In this document: one piece after another, positions 8,026 to 16,860 of the stretch
How positions within the stretch are numbered: the stretch's first letter is position 1
Layout of the letters: the number at the start of each line of letters is the position of its first letter
Assembly: GCA_045631425.1 (NCBI GenBank)
Contig: JAZQUR010000085.1
Coordinates: forward strand, 55,324-119,323
Direction of reading: 5' to 3'
Source of the DNA: Treponema_I sp045631425
GTDB lineage: Bacteria > Spirochaetota > Spirochaetia > Treponematales > Treponemataceae
DNA length: 64,000 nucleotides
Made by a program: the position numbers and the translations under genes
The notes under the pieces: model-generated
Database searches by the model: none
What the model was told of the DNA's origin: nothing
Seen by the model: only the letters and a program-made list of their open reading frames with translations

Positions 8026-9021
8026 ATGATTACTTTTTGGCAGCAAGAAAATAATAAATTAGTTCACCTCGAAAAAGACGAATTAGCTAAAGACAAAAAA
8101 ACTTGGATAGATGCTCGTTCTGTTACAAGTGAAGATATCAAAATCCTTGAAGAAGAATACGGCGTTTATCGTGAACATGTTTTGGATATTCTTGACCAAG
8201 ACGAAATGTCTCGTGTTGAGCCAGATGACGATTATACTCTTCTTATCTTTCGTCTTCCAATTTTTAACCCTGAAAATGACGTTCCTTATCTCACAATTCC
8301 AATAGGTATAGTTTTGTTTCCAGACAAGATTATTACAATTTGTTGGACAGATTGTGAAGTTTTAAAAGATATTACATCAAATCGCGTAAAAAATATTTCA
8401 ATTGACGATTTTGTTACCTTCGTTTTGAAGATAATGAGCCGCACTGATATTAGCTTTTTGCGTTATCTAAAGGAAATAAACAGACGTACTATCACTATTC
8501 AAGGTGAATTGCAAATGTCTGTTAAAAATAACGAACTTATCCAACTTTTTAACTTAGAAAAATCTCTAGAATACTTTACAACTTCATTAAAAAGTAACCA
8601 ATTGTTCATTGAGAAGTTATATAAGACAAGAAGTATTCGGCTTGATGAAGATCAAAAAGATTTTCTAGACGATATTGCTATTGATAACCGACAGGCAATC
8701 GAAATGACAGATATTTATTCGAACATCTTGTCCGGAATGATGGATGCTTTTGCTTCTGTTATTTCTAACAACTTAAATATCGTGATGAAAAGATTGACAG
8801 TTGTATCTTTGGTTTTAAACGTACCAACTTTGATTGTTAGTTTCTTTGGAATGAATATTAAGCTTCCATTTGCAAACTCTGGTTGGGTCGGAACTATTTG
8901 CGTTTGTTCAATTTGTTTGGTTGCAACATTTTTAGCAAGTTTAATATTAAAAGATAAGCCAGTAAAAGAAAAACGCAGAAAGAAGAAAAAACGAAAGTAC
9001 AAAAAATCTGACGAAAATTAG
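8026..9021 (+). CDS. corA: CorA family Mg2+ (divalent cation) transporter
   Basis: A pentameric inner-membrane channel for Mg2+, possibly Co2+ or Ni2+. The 331-residue length is typical. The N-terminal cytosolic alpha/beta domain includes DQDEMSRVEPDDDYTLLIFRLP. A long stalk helix follows, then two C-terminal membrane helices. The signature GMN ends the first helix in SFFGMNIKLPFA (about residue 282), and the acidic loop is replaced by LPFANSG. The tail is very basic (KEKRRKKKKRKYKK), as expected for the cytoplasmic end. Shine-Dalgarno AAAGGA is at 8013-8018. A small ORF and alternative RNA stems lie in the leader, suggesting post-transcriptional control. Confidence 0.95.
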   Translation: MITFWQQENNKLVHLEKDELAKDKKTWIDARSVTSEDIKILEEEYGVYREHVLDILDQDEMSRVEPDDDYTLLIFRLPIFNPENDVPYLTIPIGIVLFPDKIITICWTDCEVLKDITSNRVKNISIDDFVTFVLKIMSRTDISFLRYLKEINRRTITIQGELQMSVKNNELIQLFNLEKSLEYFTTSLKSNQLFIEKLYKTRSIRLDEDQKDFLDDIAIDNRQAIEMTDIYSNILSGMMDAFASVISNNLNIVMKRLTVVSLVLNVPTLIVSFFGMNIKLPFANSGWVGTICVCSICLVATFLASLILKDKPVKEKRRKKKKRKYKKSDEN

Positions 9022-9033
9022 TTTTGTAGCTGA

Positions 9034-9067
9034 AAAACACTTCTTCCAGATTACGTAGAAATGTTTT
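9034..9067 (+). repeat. Single hairpin related to module 1 of the leader element
   Basis: AAAACACTTCT (9034-9044) pairs with AGAAATGTTTT (9057-9067) with one mismatch. The CACTTC stem and loop resemble the first hairpin of the four-hairpin copies at 2500-2462 and 38034-38072. It also ends about 27 nt before a start codon, that of the SUMF1-type gene. Confidence 0.45.
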
Positions 9068-9094
9068 ACCTTAAAGTCATTTTTAGGAGTTTTT

Positions 9095-10051
9095 ATGAAA
9101 AAGAGTTTTGCTTCATTGATGTTGATTTTCTGTGGTGTTTTTGCATTATTTTCTCAAACTCAGCCTGTAAATACATCTCGTTGGTTAGAGCCAAGCGATT
9201 ACAAAAAAGAGATGGCAAAAGTTTATCGGGAGTCTATTTTTTCTTCTATAAAAACTCTAGATTTTGTGGATTTTGATTCAGATTTTTTTGATATTGGGGA
9301 AGGCACAGAATCAATTACTGCACAAAGAACTATATATCCTTTTAGTATAAATAAATACGAAACAACTTACAAACTTTGGTACTCTGTGCGAACTTCAGCT
9401 GAAGCCATGTTTGGATATCATTTTGAAAATCCTGGACAAGAAGGAAGTATGGGACGCCGCGGAAAAGTTCCAACTGAAAGAGAAAATCATCCTGTAACAA
9501 CTATCACTTGGTATGACGTAATTGTTTGGTGTAATGCTTTTAGTGAATTATGTGGATATACACCATGTTACACATACGAAGGAGAAGTTATCAGAGATTC
9601 TTCAATGACTTCTGAAATCGACTTATGTCAGTGCGATTTTTCTGCAAACGGATTTAGATTGCCAACTGAAACAGAGTGGGAATATGCTGCTCGAAAAAAT
9701 TTTGTATCATCTGAAAAAAAAGTTGAACTTAGCAACATGGAAAGCGGAGATTCTTGGTCATTTTTCAATGCTACAACCACAAATGAGGTTGGTACTGCTG
9801 GAGAACCAAACTCTGCAGGACTTTTCGATATGAGTGGTAACGTGCTTGAATACTGCTTTGACTGGTTTGGGGATTATCTTCCAGAAACTGCAAACGCACA
9901 ATATTCAGGAATCTTTTTGGGAAGCGAAAGAGTTTCTCGTGGCGGAAGTTTTAGCGAATATACTCCATTTTTGAATGCTGGGGATAGATATTCTTATGAC
10001 CCAAACGAAGCTTACGGTTTTATGGGCTTTAGAATCGCAAAATCACGATAA
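9095..10051 (+). CDS. Secreted SUMF1/formylglycine-generating-enzyme-fold protein
   Basis: A 318-residue protein with an N-terminal signal sequence (MKKSFASLMLIFCGVFALFSQ) and a sulfatase-modifying-factor domain over most of its length. Visible family motifs are INKYETTYKLWYSVR, HPVTTITWYDVIVWCNAFSE, GFRLPTETEWEYAAR, GLFDMSGNVLEYCFDW, SRGGSF and a terminal GFRIAKSR. True formylglycine-generating enzymes use a specific cysteine pair. The cysteines here (for example CGYTPCYTY and DLCQCDF) do not clearly match it, and no sulfatase is nearby, so a binding or structural role is as likely as catalysis. Shine-Dalgarno AGGAG precedes the ATG. Confidence 0.85.
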   Translation: MKKSFASLMLIFCGVFALFSQTQPVNTSRWLEPSDYKKEMAKVYRESIFSSIKTLDFVDFDSDFFDIGEGTESITAQRTIYPFSINKYETTYKLWYSVRTSAEAMFGYHFENPGQEGSMGRRGKVPTERENHPVTTITWYDVIVWCNAFSELCGYTPCYTYEGEVIRDSSMTSEIDLCQCDFSANGFRLPTETEWEYAARKNFVSSEKKVELSNMESGDSWSFFNATTTNEVGTAGEPNSAGLFDMSGNVLEYCFDWFGDYLPETANAQYSGIFLGSERVSRGGSFSEYTPFLNAGDRYSYDPNEAYGFMGFRIAKSR

Positions 10052-10100
10052 AATTATCTTTTTGAATAATTCGCAAATAAGGACGTTTTGTTATCATTTA

Positions 10101-10130
10101 TTGACAAAAAATCCTATCTAAATATATTAT
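10101..10130 (+). promoter_or_regulatory. Promoter of the Wzi-like gene
   Basis: TTGACA at 10101-10106 and TATTAT at 10125-10130 with an 18-bp spacer (or TATATT at 10123 with 16). Located about 50 bp before the ATG at 10179. Confidence 0.55.
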
Positions 10131-10178
10131 AACTTAACAAAAAAATTGGTTTTGTCTATAATCCTATTTAGGTGGTTT

Positions 10179-11954
10179 ATGAAAATGTTTAAAAAAATTG
10201 CTTTTGTAATGTTATTTGTGATTATGGTTTTGACACCTGTAATGGCACAAGTTGCAGCAGACCCTAATGATGCATTTTATGAAGATGCTTTACGTTGGGA
10301 ATTGCAAGGGCTTATTTCTAAACTTCCAGAAATGCGCCCTTATTCTTTACAGTTGGTAAAAAGCATTTTGGAAACTGTAATGGCTTCAGAAGATGAAATC
10401 GCTGCCGAGGAAGCTAAGGAATATTATGAAAAATATTTTGGTAAATTTCTTCGATTTGGAGCAGAAACTAGTGTTTATACTGAAATAAAAGACGGTAAGC
10501 TTGAAAAACAGTTGGATATAAATCCCTTGATTTACGGTAATGCTGAAGTTTTACCAAATACCACAATTAGCTTTGAAGCTACTCCAATGCTTTCAACCGT
10601 TTTGCCAAGAGAGGGGTTGATTCCAAAGTATACAGCACCTAAATATGACGGTGTTGCAGATGGAGCTGATGTAGGAAAATTTAATATTTATTCACCTTTT
10701 AATGCTGTTGTTGGCTACGGTGCAAAAGATATCTATTTTCAGTTTGGATTGAATCGTAATTCATTTGGTAATATTTTGGATAAGGGAATTGTAATTGGTA
10801 GTACAGCTCCGCATGTTGGTTCGTTTGTATTTACAATCAATAAAGAAAGAGTTAATTATCATTTAGCAATGTTAATGCTAACAGCTTCTACTTCTATGGG
10901 AAGTGGAATATATCCTTCTAAATATTTCTATCTCCATTCTATAGGTCTTAATATAACAGATAAATTACAATTTACTTTTTATGAAACAGCAACGACAGGC
11001 CCTCAGTTTAATTTTTCATATTTACTTCCAATTGTCCCATTTATGGCAGTTCAACATATTTATGGATGTAATAATGACAACTTGTTAATGGGAGGACAAC
11101 TTTCTTACCGTCCTGTAAAGGGTCTAAGTTTATTTATTAATGGATATGCTGATGATTTGCATTTTAATGATTTAGTTCGTTTCCAATTTGATACACGATT
11201 GAAATTTGCTTTAGAGACAGGTATTCAATATGCTCCTTCTTCTGCATCATTGTGTAAGTTTGCTTTACTAGATTATACAATGATAACTCCATATACATAT
11301 TCTCATTCTATGTTTGATGGTAATCATAAATTAGATCTTACAGGACCTAATTATCAAAATCATACAACTAGAGGTGTTTCTCTTGGTAGTATGATTGAAC
11401 CTAATTCAGATAGTTTACGTCTACTTTTAAGATTATCTCCAATGGACAAACTTCAAATTGAAATTAATTCTTCTATTGTAAGACATGGAAATATAAATGA
11501 AACTCTATATAAAAAAGCTGTATTTGATAAGTCTGTTGAGAATACAGATGCTTTTAATAGTGTTAAACAATATTTGATTTACGGTGGAATGACAAATGGG
11601 TCTATTTTTGACATTCCTTATGCGACAAGTGATTATTTACCATATCCTCTAAGACATTTTATGTTTTTAGATGAAACAACAAATTATGTATGCTTGCAAA
11701 ATTCTATGGAAGCCAAGTATACCTATGTTCTAAAAAATAAAAGTTATTTAGAATTTGGACTAAATTATACATTACAATACGAAAGAAATGTTGGTATTGA
11801 TAACAATATATTTAGTAAGGTGGATGATGTAACTGCCAATACTCCAACTTCAGAGATTATAACTTTATTAGATAATCAATATTCAGAATGGAAGTCAAAA
11901 TTACATGATAAATTATCAAACTTTTTATCAATAAGTGTAAAGTTTGTTTATTAG
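10179..11954 (+). CDS. Predicted outer-membrane beta-barrel, resembles Wzi capsule-assembly family
   Basis: A 591-residue protein starting at ATG 10179 (MKMFKKIAFVMLF), which has AGGTGG in front. An N-terminal signal peptide ends near TPVMAQ, followed by a short helical region and then many alternating-hydrophobic strands with aromatic residues. Segments such as YFQFGLNRNSFGN, PSKYFYLHSIGLNITDKLQFTFYE and GVSLGSMIEPNSDSLRLLLRLSPMDKLQIEINSS suggest a Wzi/capsule-assembly-type barrel. It ends in a C-terminal strand KFVY, typical of outer-membrane proteins. A glycosyltransferase gene follows 25 bp downstream, which fits a surface-glycan role. The family assignment is from pattern recognition only. 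Confidence 0.55.
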   Translation: MKMFKKIAFVMLFVIMVLTPVMAQVAADPNDAFYEDALRWELQGLISKLPEMRPYSLQLVKSILETVMASEDEIAAEEAKEYYEKYFGKFLRFGAETSVYTEIKDGKLEKQLDINPLIYGNAEVLPNTTISFEATPMLSTVLPREGLIPKYTAPKYDGVADGADVGKFNIYSPFNAVVGYGAKDIYFQFGLNRNSFGNILDKGIVIGSTAPHVGSFVFTINKERVNYHLAMLMLTASTSMGSGIYPSKYFYLHSIGLNITDKLQFTFYETATTGPQFNFSYLLPIVPFMAVQHIYGCNNDNLLMGGQLSYRPVKGLSLFINGYADDLHFNDLVRFQFDTRLKFALETGIQYAPSSASLCKFALLDYTMITPYTYSHSMFDGNHKLDLTGPNYQNHTTRGVSLGSMIEPNSDSLRLLLRLSPMDKLQIEINSSIVRHGNINETLYKKAVFDKSVENTDAFNSVKQYLIYGGMTNGSIFDIPYATSDYLPYPLRHFMFLDETTNYVCLQNSMEAKYTYVLKNKSYLEFGLNYTLQYERNVGIDNNIFSKVDDVTANTPTSEIITLLDNQYSEWKSKLHDKLSNFLSISVKFVY

Positions 11955-11979
11955 TATTTTTATAGTTAGGTGATGTTTT

Positions 11980-13197
11980 ATGAAAATTGTAATGTTTACA
12001 GATTGTTATTATCCAAGAATCAATGGGGTGACTATATCTGTAAAATCCTATAGCGAATGTTTAGAAAAGTTAGGACATCAAGTTTTGATTGTTTCCTGCA
12101 ATTTTGAAGATACAGAAAATGATGACACAAGTGGTGCATGTTACTACGATGAAGTAAATGATGACTATCCTAATTTAACTGTTTTGCGAGTTCCAACAAG
12201 TAAATTGTTTTTTTCAGAAGAAGATAGATTGATTCGTGTTGAATACTGGAAAAATGTAGAACAAGAATTAGTAAAATTCTCACCAGATATTGTTCATATG
12301 CATTCAGAATTCGGAGCAGGATATTTAGCAAAAAAATATGCAAAAAAATATAATGTTCCTTTAGTTTATACTTTCCATACTATGTGGGAAGATTATGTCT
12401 CTAATTATATAAAATTTTTACCTTCTGCAGTTTCAAAATATATTGTGCGAAAATTATTGCATTTTTACATAAAAAGAGCAAAATTGATTTTGTGTCCTAC
12501 AGCTCGAGTGAAAAAAATTGTAACAGATTATGATCCGAGTGCAAATTATGTAATTTTTCCAACTGGAATTCCTGATTTTAATGCTAATCTTCCAAAAGAA
12601 ATTGAAGAAAACTTAAATCAAAAAATGAAAACTCTTATTCCAAATTATGAATCAAAAAAGATTTTGCTTTATGCAGGAAGAATTGCAAAAGAAAAGAATA
12701 TTGATTTTTTGATGAAAGTCTTTAAGAAACTTTCGCAAGATAATGATGATGTAATTTTTGTTCTTGTTGGTGGTGGACCTGCAGAAGATAAATTAAAGGC
12801 TCTAGCATCAGAAATGAATCTAGAAGATAAAGTTTTTTTTCTAGGTTATCATCCTCGTCAAGAATTAACTTATTTTTATAAACTAGCATATATGTTTGTT
12901 TTTGCAAGTTTAACAGAAACTCAAGGTTTGGTAACAATTGAAGCAATGTCCGCTGGAACACCTGTTGTTGCTATTGGTGAAATGGGAACTCTCGATGTAA
13001 TGCAAGGTGATAACGGCGGATTTATGGTGAAAAATAATCTAGATGAGTTTTATGAAAGGGTTTGTTTACTGTTAGAAAACCAGGAGCTTTATGATCTTAA
13101 ATGTAAAGAAGCATTAGAATGGGCTCAAAAATGGTCAATAGAAGAACTTTCTCAAAAACTAGTTAAACATTATGAAAATCTATTAAGTGTGAATTAA
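11980..13197 (+). CDS. GT4-family glycosyltransferase
   Basis: A 405-residue retaining GT-B glycosyltransferase of family 4. The N-terminal acceptor domain starts MKIVMFTDCYYPRINGVTISVKSY, with HSEFG near residue 107. The C-terminal nucleotide-sugar domain has LLYAGRIAKEKNIDFLMKVF, VLVGGGPAEDKL, FLGYHPRQELTYFYKLA and the EX7E-type SLTETQGLVTIEAMSAGTPVVA. The overall pattern is close to diacylglycerol glucosyltransferases and mannosyltransferases that make membrane glycolipids. The acceptor cannot be read from sequence. It follows the Wzi-like barrel gene by 25 bp with AGGTGA as Shine-Dalgarno, so the two may act on the same envelope glycan. Confidence 0.88.
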   Translation: MKIVMFTDCYYPRINGVTISVKSYSECLEKLGHQVLIVSCNFEDTENDDTSGACYYDEVNDDYPNLTVLRVPTSKLFFSEEDRLIRVEYWKNVEQELVKFSPDIVHMHSEFGAGYLAKKYAKKYNVPLVYTFHTMWEDYVSNYIKFLPSAVSKYIVRKLLHFYIKRAKLILCPTARVKKIVTDYDPSANYVIFPTGIPDFNANLPKEIEENLNQKMKTLIPNYESKKILLYAGRIAKEKNIDFLMKVFKKLSQDNDDVIFVLVGGGPAEDKLKALASEMNLEDKVFFLGYHPRQELTYFYKLAYMFVFASLTETQGLVTIEAMSAGTPVVAIGEMGTLDVMQGDNGGFMVKNNLDEFYERVCLLLENQELYDLKCKEALEWAQKWSIEELSQKLVKHYENLLSVN

Positions 13198-13420
13198 TTG
13201 GTACATATTGAGTAAAAGTGAAAATTTTTATTTACCCAAATTTATCCAAATAAAAGAAAAATAAAATGACTCACATAAGATTTATATAATTTTATAAAAG
13301 TAATAAAATTTAAATAAACTGGGGGCAATGGTTAACACGTAAGGTGATTTTACTTGACCCTATAGTTTTATCGTGTTATCTTTTATGGCACATAATTTTA
13401 ATAAACAAAGGAAGGATAAT

Positions 13421-13762
13421 ATGTTCTTTTTACAAGATGCTGCAGCTGCTGCAGGTACAGGTTCATTACTATTTTCAATGTTACCAATTTTCTTAATTTT
13501 CATTATTGTCTATTTCTTCATTATTCGCCCACAGAATAAAAAACAAAAAGAAACAGAAAAAATGATTGCTGCCCTAAAAAAAGGCGACAAAATTGTAACA
13601 ATCGGTGGAATCCACGGAACTGTTGCTCAAACTAAAGAAAAAACAGTTATCGTAAAAGTTGATGACAACGCAAAAATTGAATTTTCTCGTTCAGCAATCG
13701 CTTCTGTAACTATTCAAAGTTCTGCAAAAGAAGACAAAAAAGAAGCAGTAGAAGAAAAATAA
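13421..13762 (+). CDS. yajC: Preprotein translocase accessory subunit YajC
   Basis: A 113-residue SecDF-associated membrane protein. A single helix (SLLFSMLPIFLIFIIVYFFI) is followed by RPQNKKQKETEKMIAALKKGDKIVTIGGIHGTV, the conserved YajC core. The start is at 13421, where AAGGAAGG precedes ATG, rather than the in-frame upstream ATGs at 13373 or 13385. It is first in the yajC-secD-secF operon. The 220 bp before it are AT-rich, with a nested pairing GGG...CCC and TAACACG...CGTGTTA around 13321-13378. That may be a structured leader but matches nothing I recognise. Confidence 0.93.
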   Translation: MFFLQDAAAAAGTGSLLFSMLPIFLIFIIVYFFIIRPQNKKQKETEKMIAALKKGDKIVTIGGIHGTVAQTKEKTVIVKVDDNAKIEFSRSAIASVTIQSSAKEDKKEAVEEK

Positions 13763-13784
13763 TTAAAATTTGAGGTAATTAAAA

Positions 13785-15527
13785 ATGAGAAAACGAAGTC
13801 GTTTATTTCTCATTCTAGCTGTATTAGTGCTTTGTTTTGTTTTCCTTTGGCCGTCAATCACTTGGTATGCTTTGACACCAAAAGAAGTACAATCAATGGC
13901 ACTAAGCTCTCTAGAAAAGATAAAGGATTATTCGATTTATACAGCAAATGAAGAAGTTAATACCTTATTTGCTCTTGCTCGAAAAGATTCTGCTTTGCCA
14001 GTTGAATCAAAATACGATTACCTTGTAAAACTTGCAACAAAGAATTACAAGGCTGCTGGTAAAAGCGTTCCAAAAACATTTACAATCGGTGAATTGTTAA
14101 GCGGTTTTTCATCAAAAGCTGCTTTAACATCTGCTTTAGAATCTTATTATCGTGAAGAAATTCTAAAAGCAAAAAAAGCTTACAACAACTCTGTAAAACT
14201 TGGTCTTGACTTGTCTGGTGGTATGAGTATTGTTGTAAAAGCTGACCTAAATGCAGCTGTTGCAGCTCAAGGTGATTTGCTTCCTGCAGAAAGTATTCCA
14301 GCATTCAAACAGCAAGCTATGGAAAACGTTATTGAAACTTTAACAGGCCGCGTTGACCGTTTTGGTCTTTCTGAACCATTGATTCGTCAACAAGGTGAAG
14401 ATAGAATCTATATCGAACTTCCAGGTGCTGCAGATTCAAGCCGTATCAACTCAATTATCATGGGTAAAGGTATTCTAAATTTCCGCGAAGTATACGAAGA
14501 AGAAACAAATTTCTTCAACGAATACTATGAAGCAAATCCTACAAAAGTTTTTGCATCAAACGGAGAATTGTTAGACCTATCTTTGATTCCAGAAGATGCT
14601 GAAGTTTTAGGATTGTATCACAAAGACGAATACGGGCTTGATGAACGTGTTTCTTATGTAGTTGTTTCCAAAAATCTTTTGTTAGACGGAAAACACTTAA
14701 AATCAGCTTCTGTAACAAGCGATCACATTTCTGGAGAACCACAAGTTGCTCTAGTTCTTGATTCAACTGGTGCAGATATTTTTGCTGATTATACTGCATC
14801 TCACATTGGGGAAGCAGTTGCTATTATTTCTGATGAAAAAATTAAATCATACGGAACAATTCAAAGCGCAATTCCAAACGGACAAGTTGCTATCACAAAT
14901 ATGACTTTGTCAGAAGCAAACGATCTTGTAAAAACTTTACAATCAGCTTGGCTTGACGTTCCACTAACAGTAGAAAGTCAACAAGTTATCGGTGCTTCAA
15001 CTGGTGAAAAACAAATTAAAGAGGGGCTTTTCGCAATCGGATTTGGTCTTTTGTCAGTTATGGTTTTTATGCTTATCTGGTATAAAGGTGTTGGTATAAA
15101 TGCTGTTGTTGCACAGGTGTTAAACCTTTACATTATGTTCAGTATTCTATCAGCTTTCAATATGACTGTTACATTACCAAGTATTGCCGGTATGATTTTA
15201 ACTATCGGTATGGCTGTTGATGCTAACGTTATCATTTTTGAACGTATAAAAGACGAAATGCGACTAGGAAAGGGTAGAGCTGCTGCAATTCAATCTGGTT
15301 TTGCACACGCTTTCTGGTCAATTATGGACTCTAACATCACAACATTTATCGCTGCTATCTTCTTGTCACAATTTGGTTCTGGTTCAATCCAGGGATTTGC
15401 AGTTAGCTTAGCAATCGGTGTTGTTTCTTCTGTATTTACTGCTCTTGTAGTATCAAGATTGATTTTTGACTTCAATACAGATGTGCTTAAAAAGCAAAAA
15501 ATTAGTATTAGCTGGAGAATAAAATAA
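13785..15527 (+). CDS. secD: Protein translocase subunit SecD
   Basis: A proton-driven partner of SecYEG that helps pull exported proteins across the membrane. It has 580 residues. One N-terminal helix leads into a periplasmic domain with the SecD box VKLGLDLSGGMSIVVKAD (about residue 138) and the later ELPGAADSSRI. The C-terminal RND-type five-helix bundle begins near EGLFAIGFGLLSVMVFMLIW and contains GMAVDANVIIFERIKDE. It lies between yajC and secF, and its stop overlaps the secF start by one base. Confidence 0.96.
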   Translation: MRKRSRLFLILAVLVLCFVFLWPSITWYALTPKEVQSMALSSLEKIKDYSIYTANEEVNTLFALARKDSALPVESKYDYLVKLATKNYKAAGKSVPKTFTIGELLSGFSSKAALTSALESYYREEILKAKKAYNNSVKLGLDLSGGMSIVVKADLNAAVAAQGDLLPAESIPAFKQQAMENVIETLTGRVDRFGLSEPLIRQQGEDRIYIELPGAADSSRINSIIMGKGILNFREVYEEETNFFNEYYEANPTKVFASNGELLDLSLIPEDAEVLGLYHKDEYGLDERVSYVVVSKNLLLDGKHLKSASVTSDHISGEPQVALVLDSTGADIFADYTASHIGEAVAIISDEKIKSYGTIQSAIPNGQVAITNMTLSEANDLVKTLQSAWLDVPLTVESQQVIGASTGEKQIKEGLFAIGFGLLSVMVFMLIWYKGVGINAVVAQVLNLYIMFSILSAFNMTVTLPSIAGMILTIGMAVDANVIIFERIKDEMRLGKGRAAAIQSGFAHAFWSIMDSNITTFIAAIFLSQFGSGSIQGFAVSLAIGVVSSVFTALVVSRLIFDFNTDVLKKQKISISWRIK

Positions 15528-16759
15528 TGAAAAAGATTATACATTTTAGTAAGTTTTTTGTTCCAGCTGTAATTTTAAGTGTTGCGTTGATTGCTTTTGG
15601 TGTTGTTGGTCTTTTTACAAAGGGAATCAACTTTGGTATTGACTTTAAGCCAGGTCTAATCGAAGACGTGGCTGTTGTTCCAACTGCTATTGAATTAACT
15701 TACGAAGGTTCTGCATCAGTTTCTATTGAGACATCAATGCAAAAAATCGATTTGGTTGTAACAGGTGTTGGTTCTGAAAGTACAACATATTCATTTCCAT
15801 ATATCCAATACGATACAGTTGGAAAAATGGCAAATGCTTTGTCAGCTATTGACGGCGTTTCTGCTGTTGCAAAAGTAACTTCTTCAACACCAGCTTTTAA
15901 CTTTTTTGGAACTTCTGTAAAAAATACTGTTCTTGGTTCAGAACCATACAGACTTTATTATCAACCAGAAAATCCAACAAACGTAACTATTGACGAAGTT
16001 CGCAATCTCCTAAGTGATTTAGAAGGTGCTTCTGTAAAACAAATTGGTACAGATGCTGAAAATACTTTCCAAATCCGCGTTGGTGATGATGGTACAGATC
16101 CTGAAATCAGTAAAAATATTCAAGATAAAATCCTTGCTGATTTTGAAAGAGAATATGGCGCTGATAATGTAGCTGTTATCAAAACAGACTTTGTTGCATC
16201 AAAATTTTCAAGTGGACTAAGCCTAAAAGCAATTTTAATGGTTTGTTGTTCACTATTGTTGATTTGGCTTTATGCAACAATCCGCTTTAAGTGGGATTTC
16301 GCACTTGGTGCAGTTCTTGCTATTTTCCACGATGCATTGATTATGCTTGTGTTTATCATTTGGACACAGATGGAATTTACATCACTTACATTGGCAGCAC
16401 TTTTAACAATTATTGGTTATTCTATCAATGATACAATCGTTGTTTTTGACCGTGTTCGTGAAAATATCAAATCTGTAAAATGCAAAACCATGGTTGAAAT
16501 GTTAGACTTATCTCAAACAGAAAACTTTGGTCGTACAGTAATCACAACAATCACAACAATGTTGGCAGTTGCTTCACTTTATATTTTCGCTTCTGGAAGT
16601 ATTAAAGATTTTGCTCTTGCATTGTTAGTTGGTATGATTTCCGGTGTATATTCTACAATCTTTATTGCTGGTGCATTTGTTAGTGCAACTCGCAAAAACT
16701 GGAAACCTTCTGATGAAGAAAAAAAATCTCAAGTTACAGAAATTGAAGATTTAGTTTAA
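15527..16759 (+). CDS. secF: Protein translocase subunit SecF
   Basis: A 410-residue partner of SecD. The N-terminal helix is followed by the SecF signature GINFGIDFKPG (about residue 33). A periplasmic domain of about 190 residues comes next, then the membrane bundle with ALLTIIGYSINDTIVVFDRVREN. The domain before the bundle is longer than in E. coli SecF, with an acidic stretch (VGDDGTDPEISKN). The start codon overlaps the secD stop (TAATG), implying translational coupling. A strong intrinsic terminator follows. Confidence 0.95.
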   Translation: MKKIIHFSKFFVPAVILSVALIAFGVVGLFTKGINFGIDFKPGLIEDVAVVPTAIELTYEGSASVSIETSMQKIDLVVTGVGSESTTYSFPYIQYDTVGKMANALSAIDGVSAVAKVTSSTPAFNFFGTSVKNTVLGSEPYRLYYQPENPTNVTIDEVRNLLSDLEGASVKQIGTDAENTFQIRVGDDGTDPEISKNIQDKILADFEREYGADNVAVIKTDFVASKFSSGLSLKAILMVCCSLLLIWLYATIRFKWDFALGAVLAIFHDALIMLVFIIWTQMEFTSLTLAALLTIIGYSINDTIVVFDRVRENIKSVKCKTMVEMLDLSQTENFGRTVITTITTMLAVASLYIFASGSIKDFALALLVGMISGVYSTIFIAGAFVSATRKNWKPSDEEKKSQVTEIEDLV

Positions 16760-16780
16760 TAATTTGCATTTTACGCGAAG

Positions 16781-16814
16781 AAGCCTGTTTCTATTTTGAA
16801 GCAGGCTTTTTTTT
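16781..16814 (+). terminator. Terminator of yajC-secD-secF
   Basis: AAGCCTGTTTC pairs with GAAGCAGGCTT (11 bp with one G-T), followed by TTTTTTTT. It ends the sec operon just before the fliG1 promoter. Confidence 0.9.
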
Positions 16815-16823
16815 GTGTTTTTG

Positions 16824-16853
16824 TTGCATTAATCACTATTTTTTTGTTAGTAT
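16824..16853 (+). promoter_or_regulatory. Promoter abutting fliG1 start
   Basis: TTGCAT at 16824-16829 and TAGTAT at 16848-16853 (18-bp spacer). TATATT at 16851-16856 is an alternative. The predicted start site falls at or within a few bases of the ATG at 16861, and no Shine-Dalgarno is present. Confidence 0.45.
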
Positions 16854-16860
16854 ATTAATA

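Noticed and set aside
13321..13420. Possible arrest peptide or small RNA before yajC
   Set aside because: Regulators of secDF expression are known elsewhere, but the short frames here are in frame with yajC and have no stop before it. No SRP RNA signature was found.
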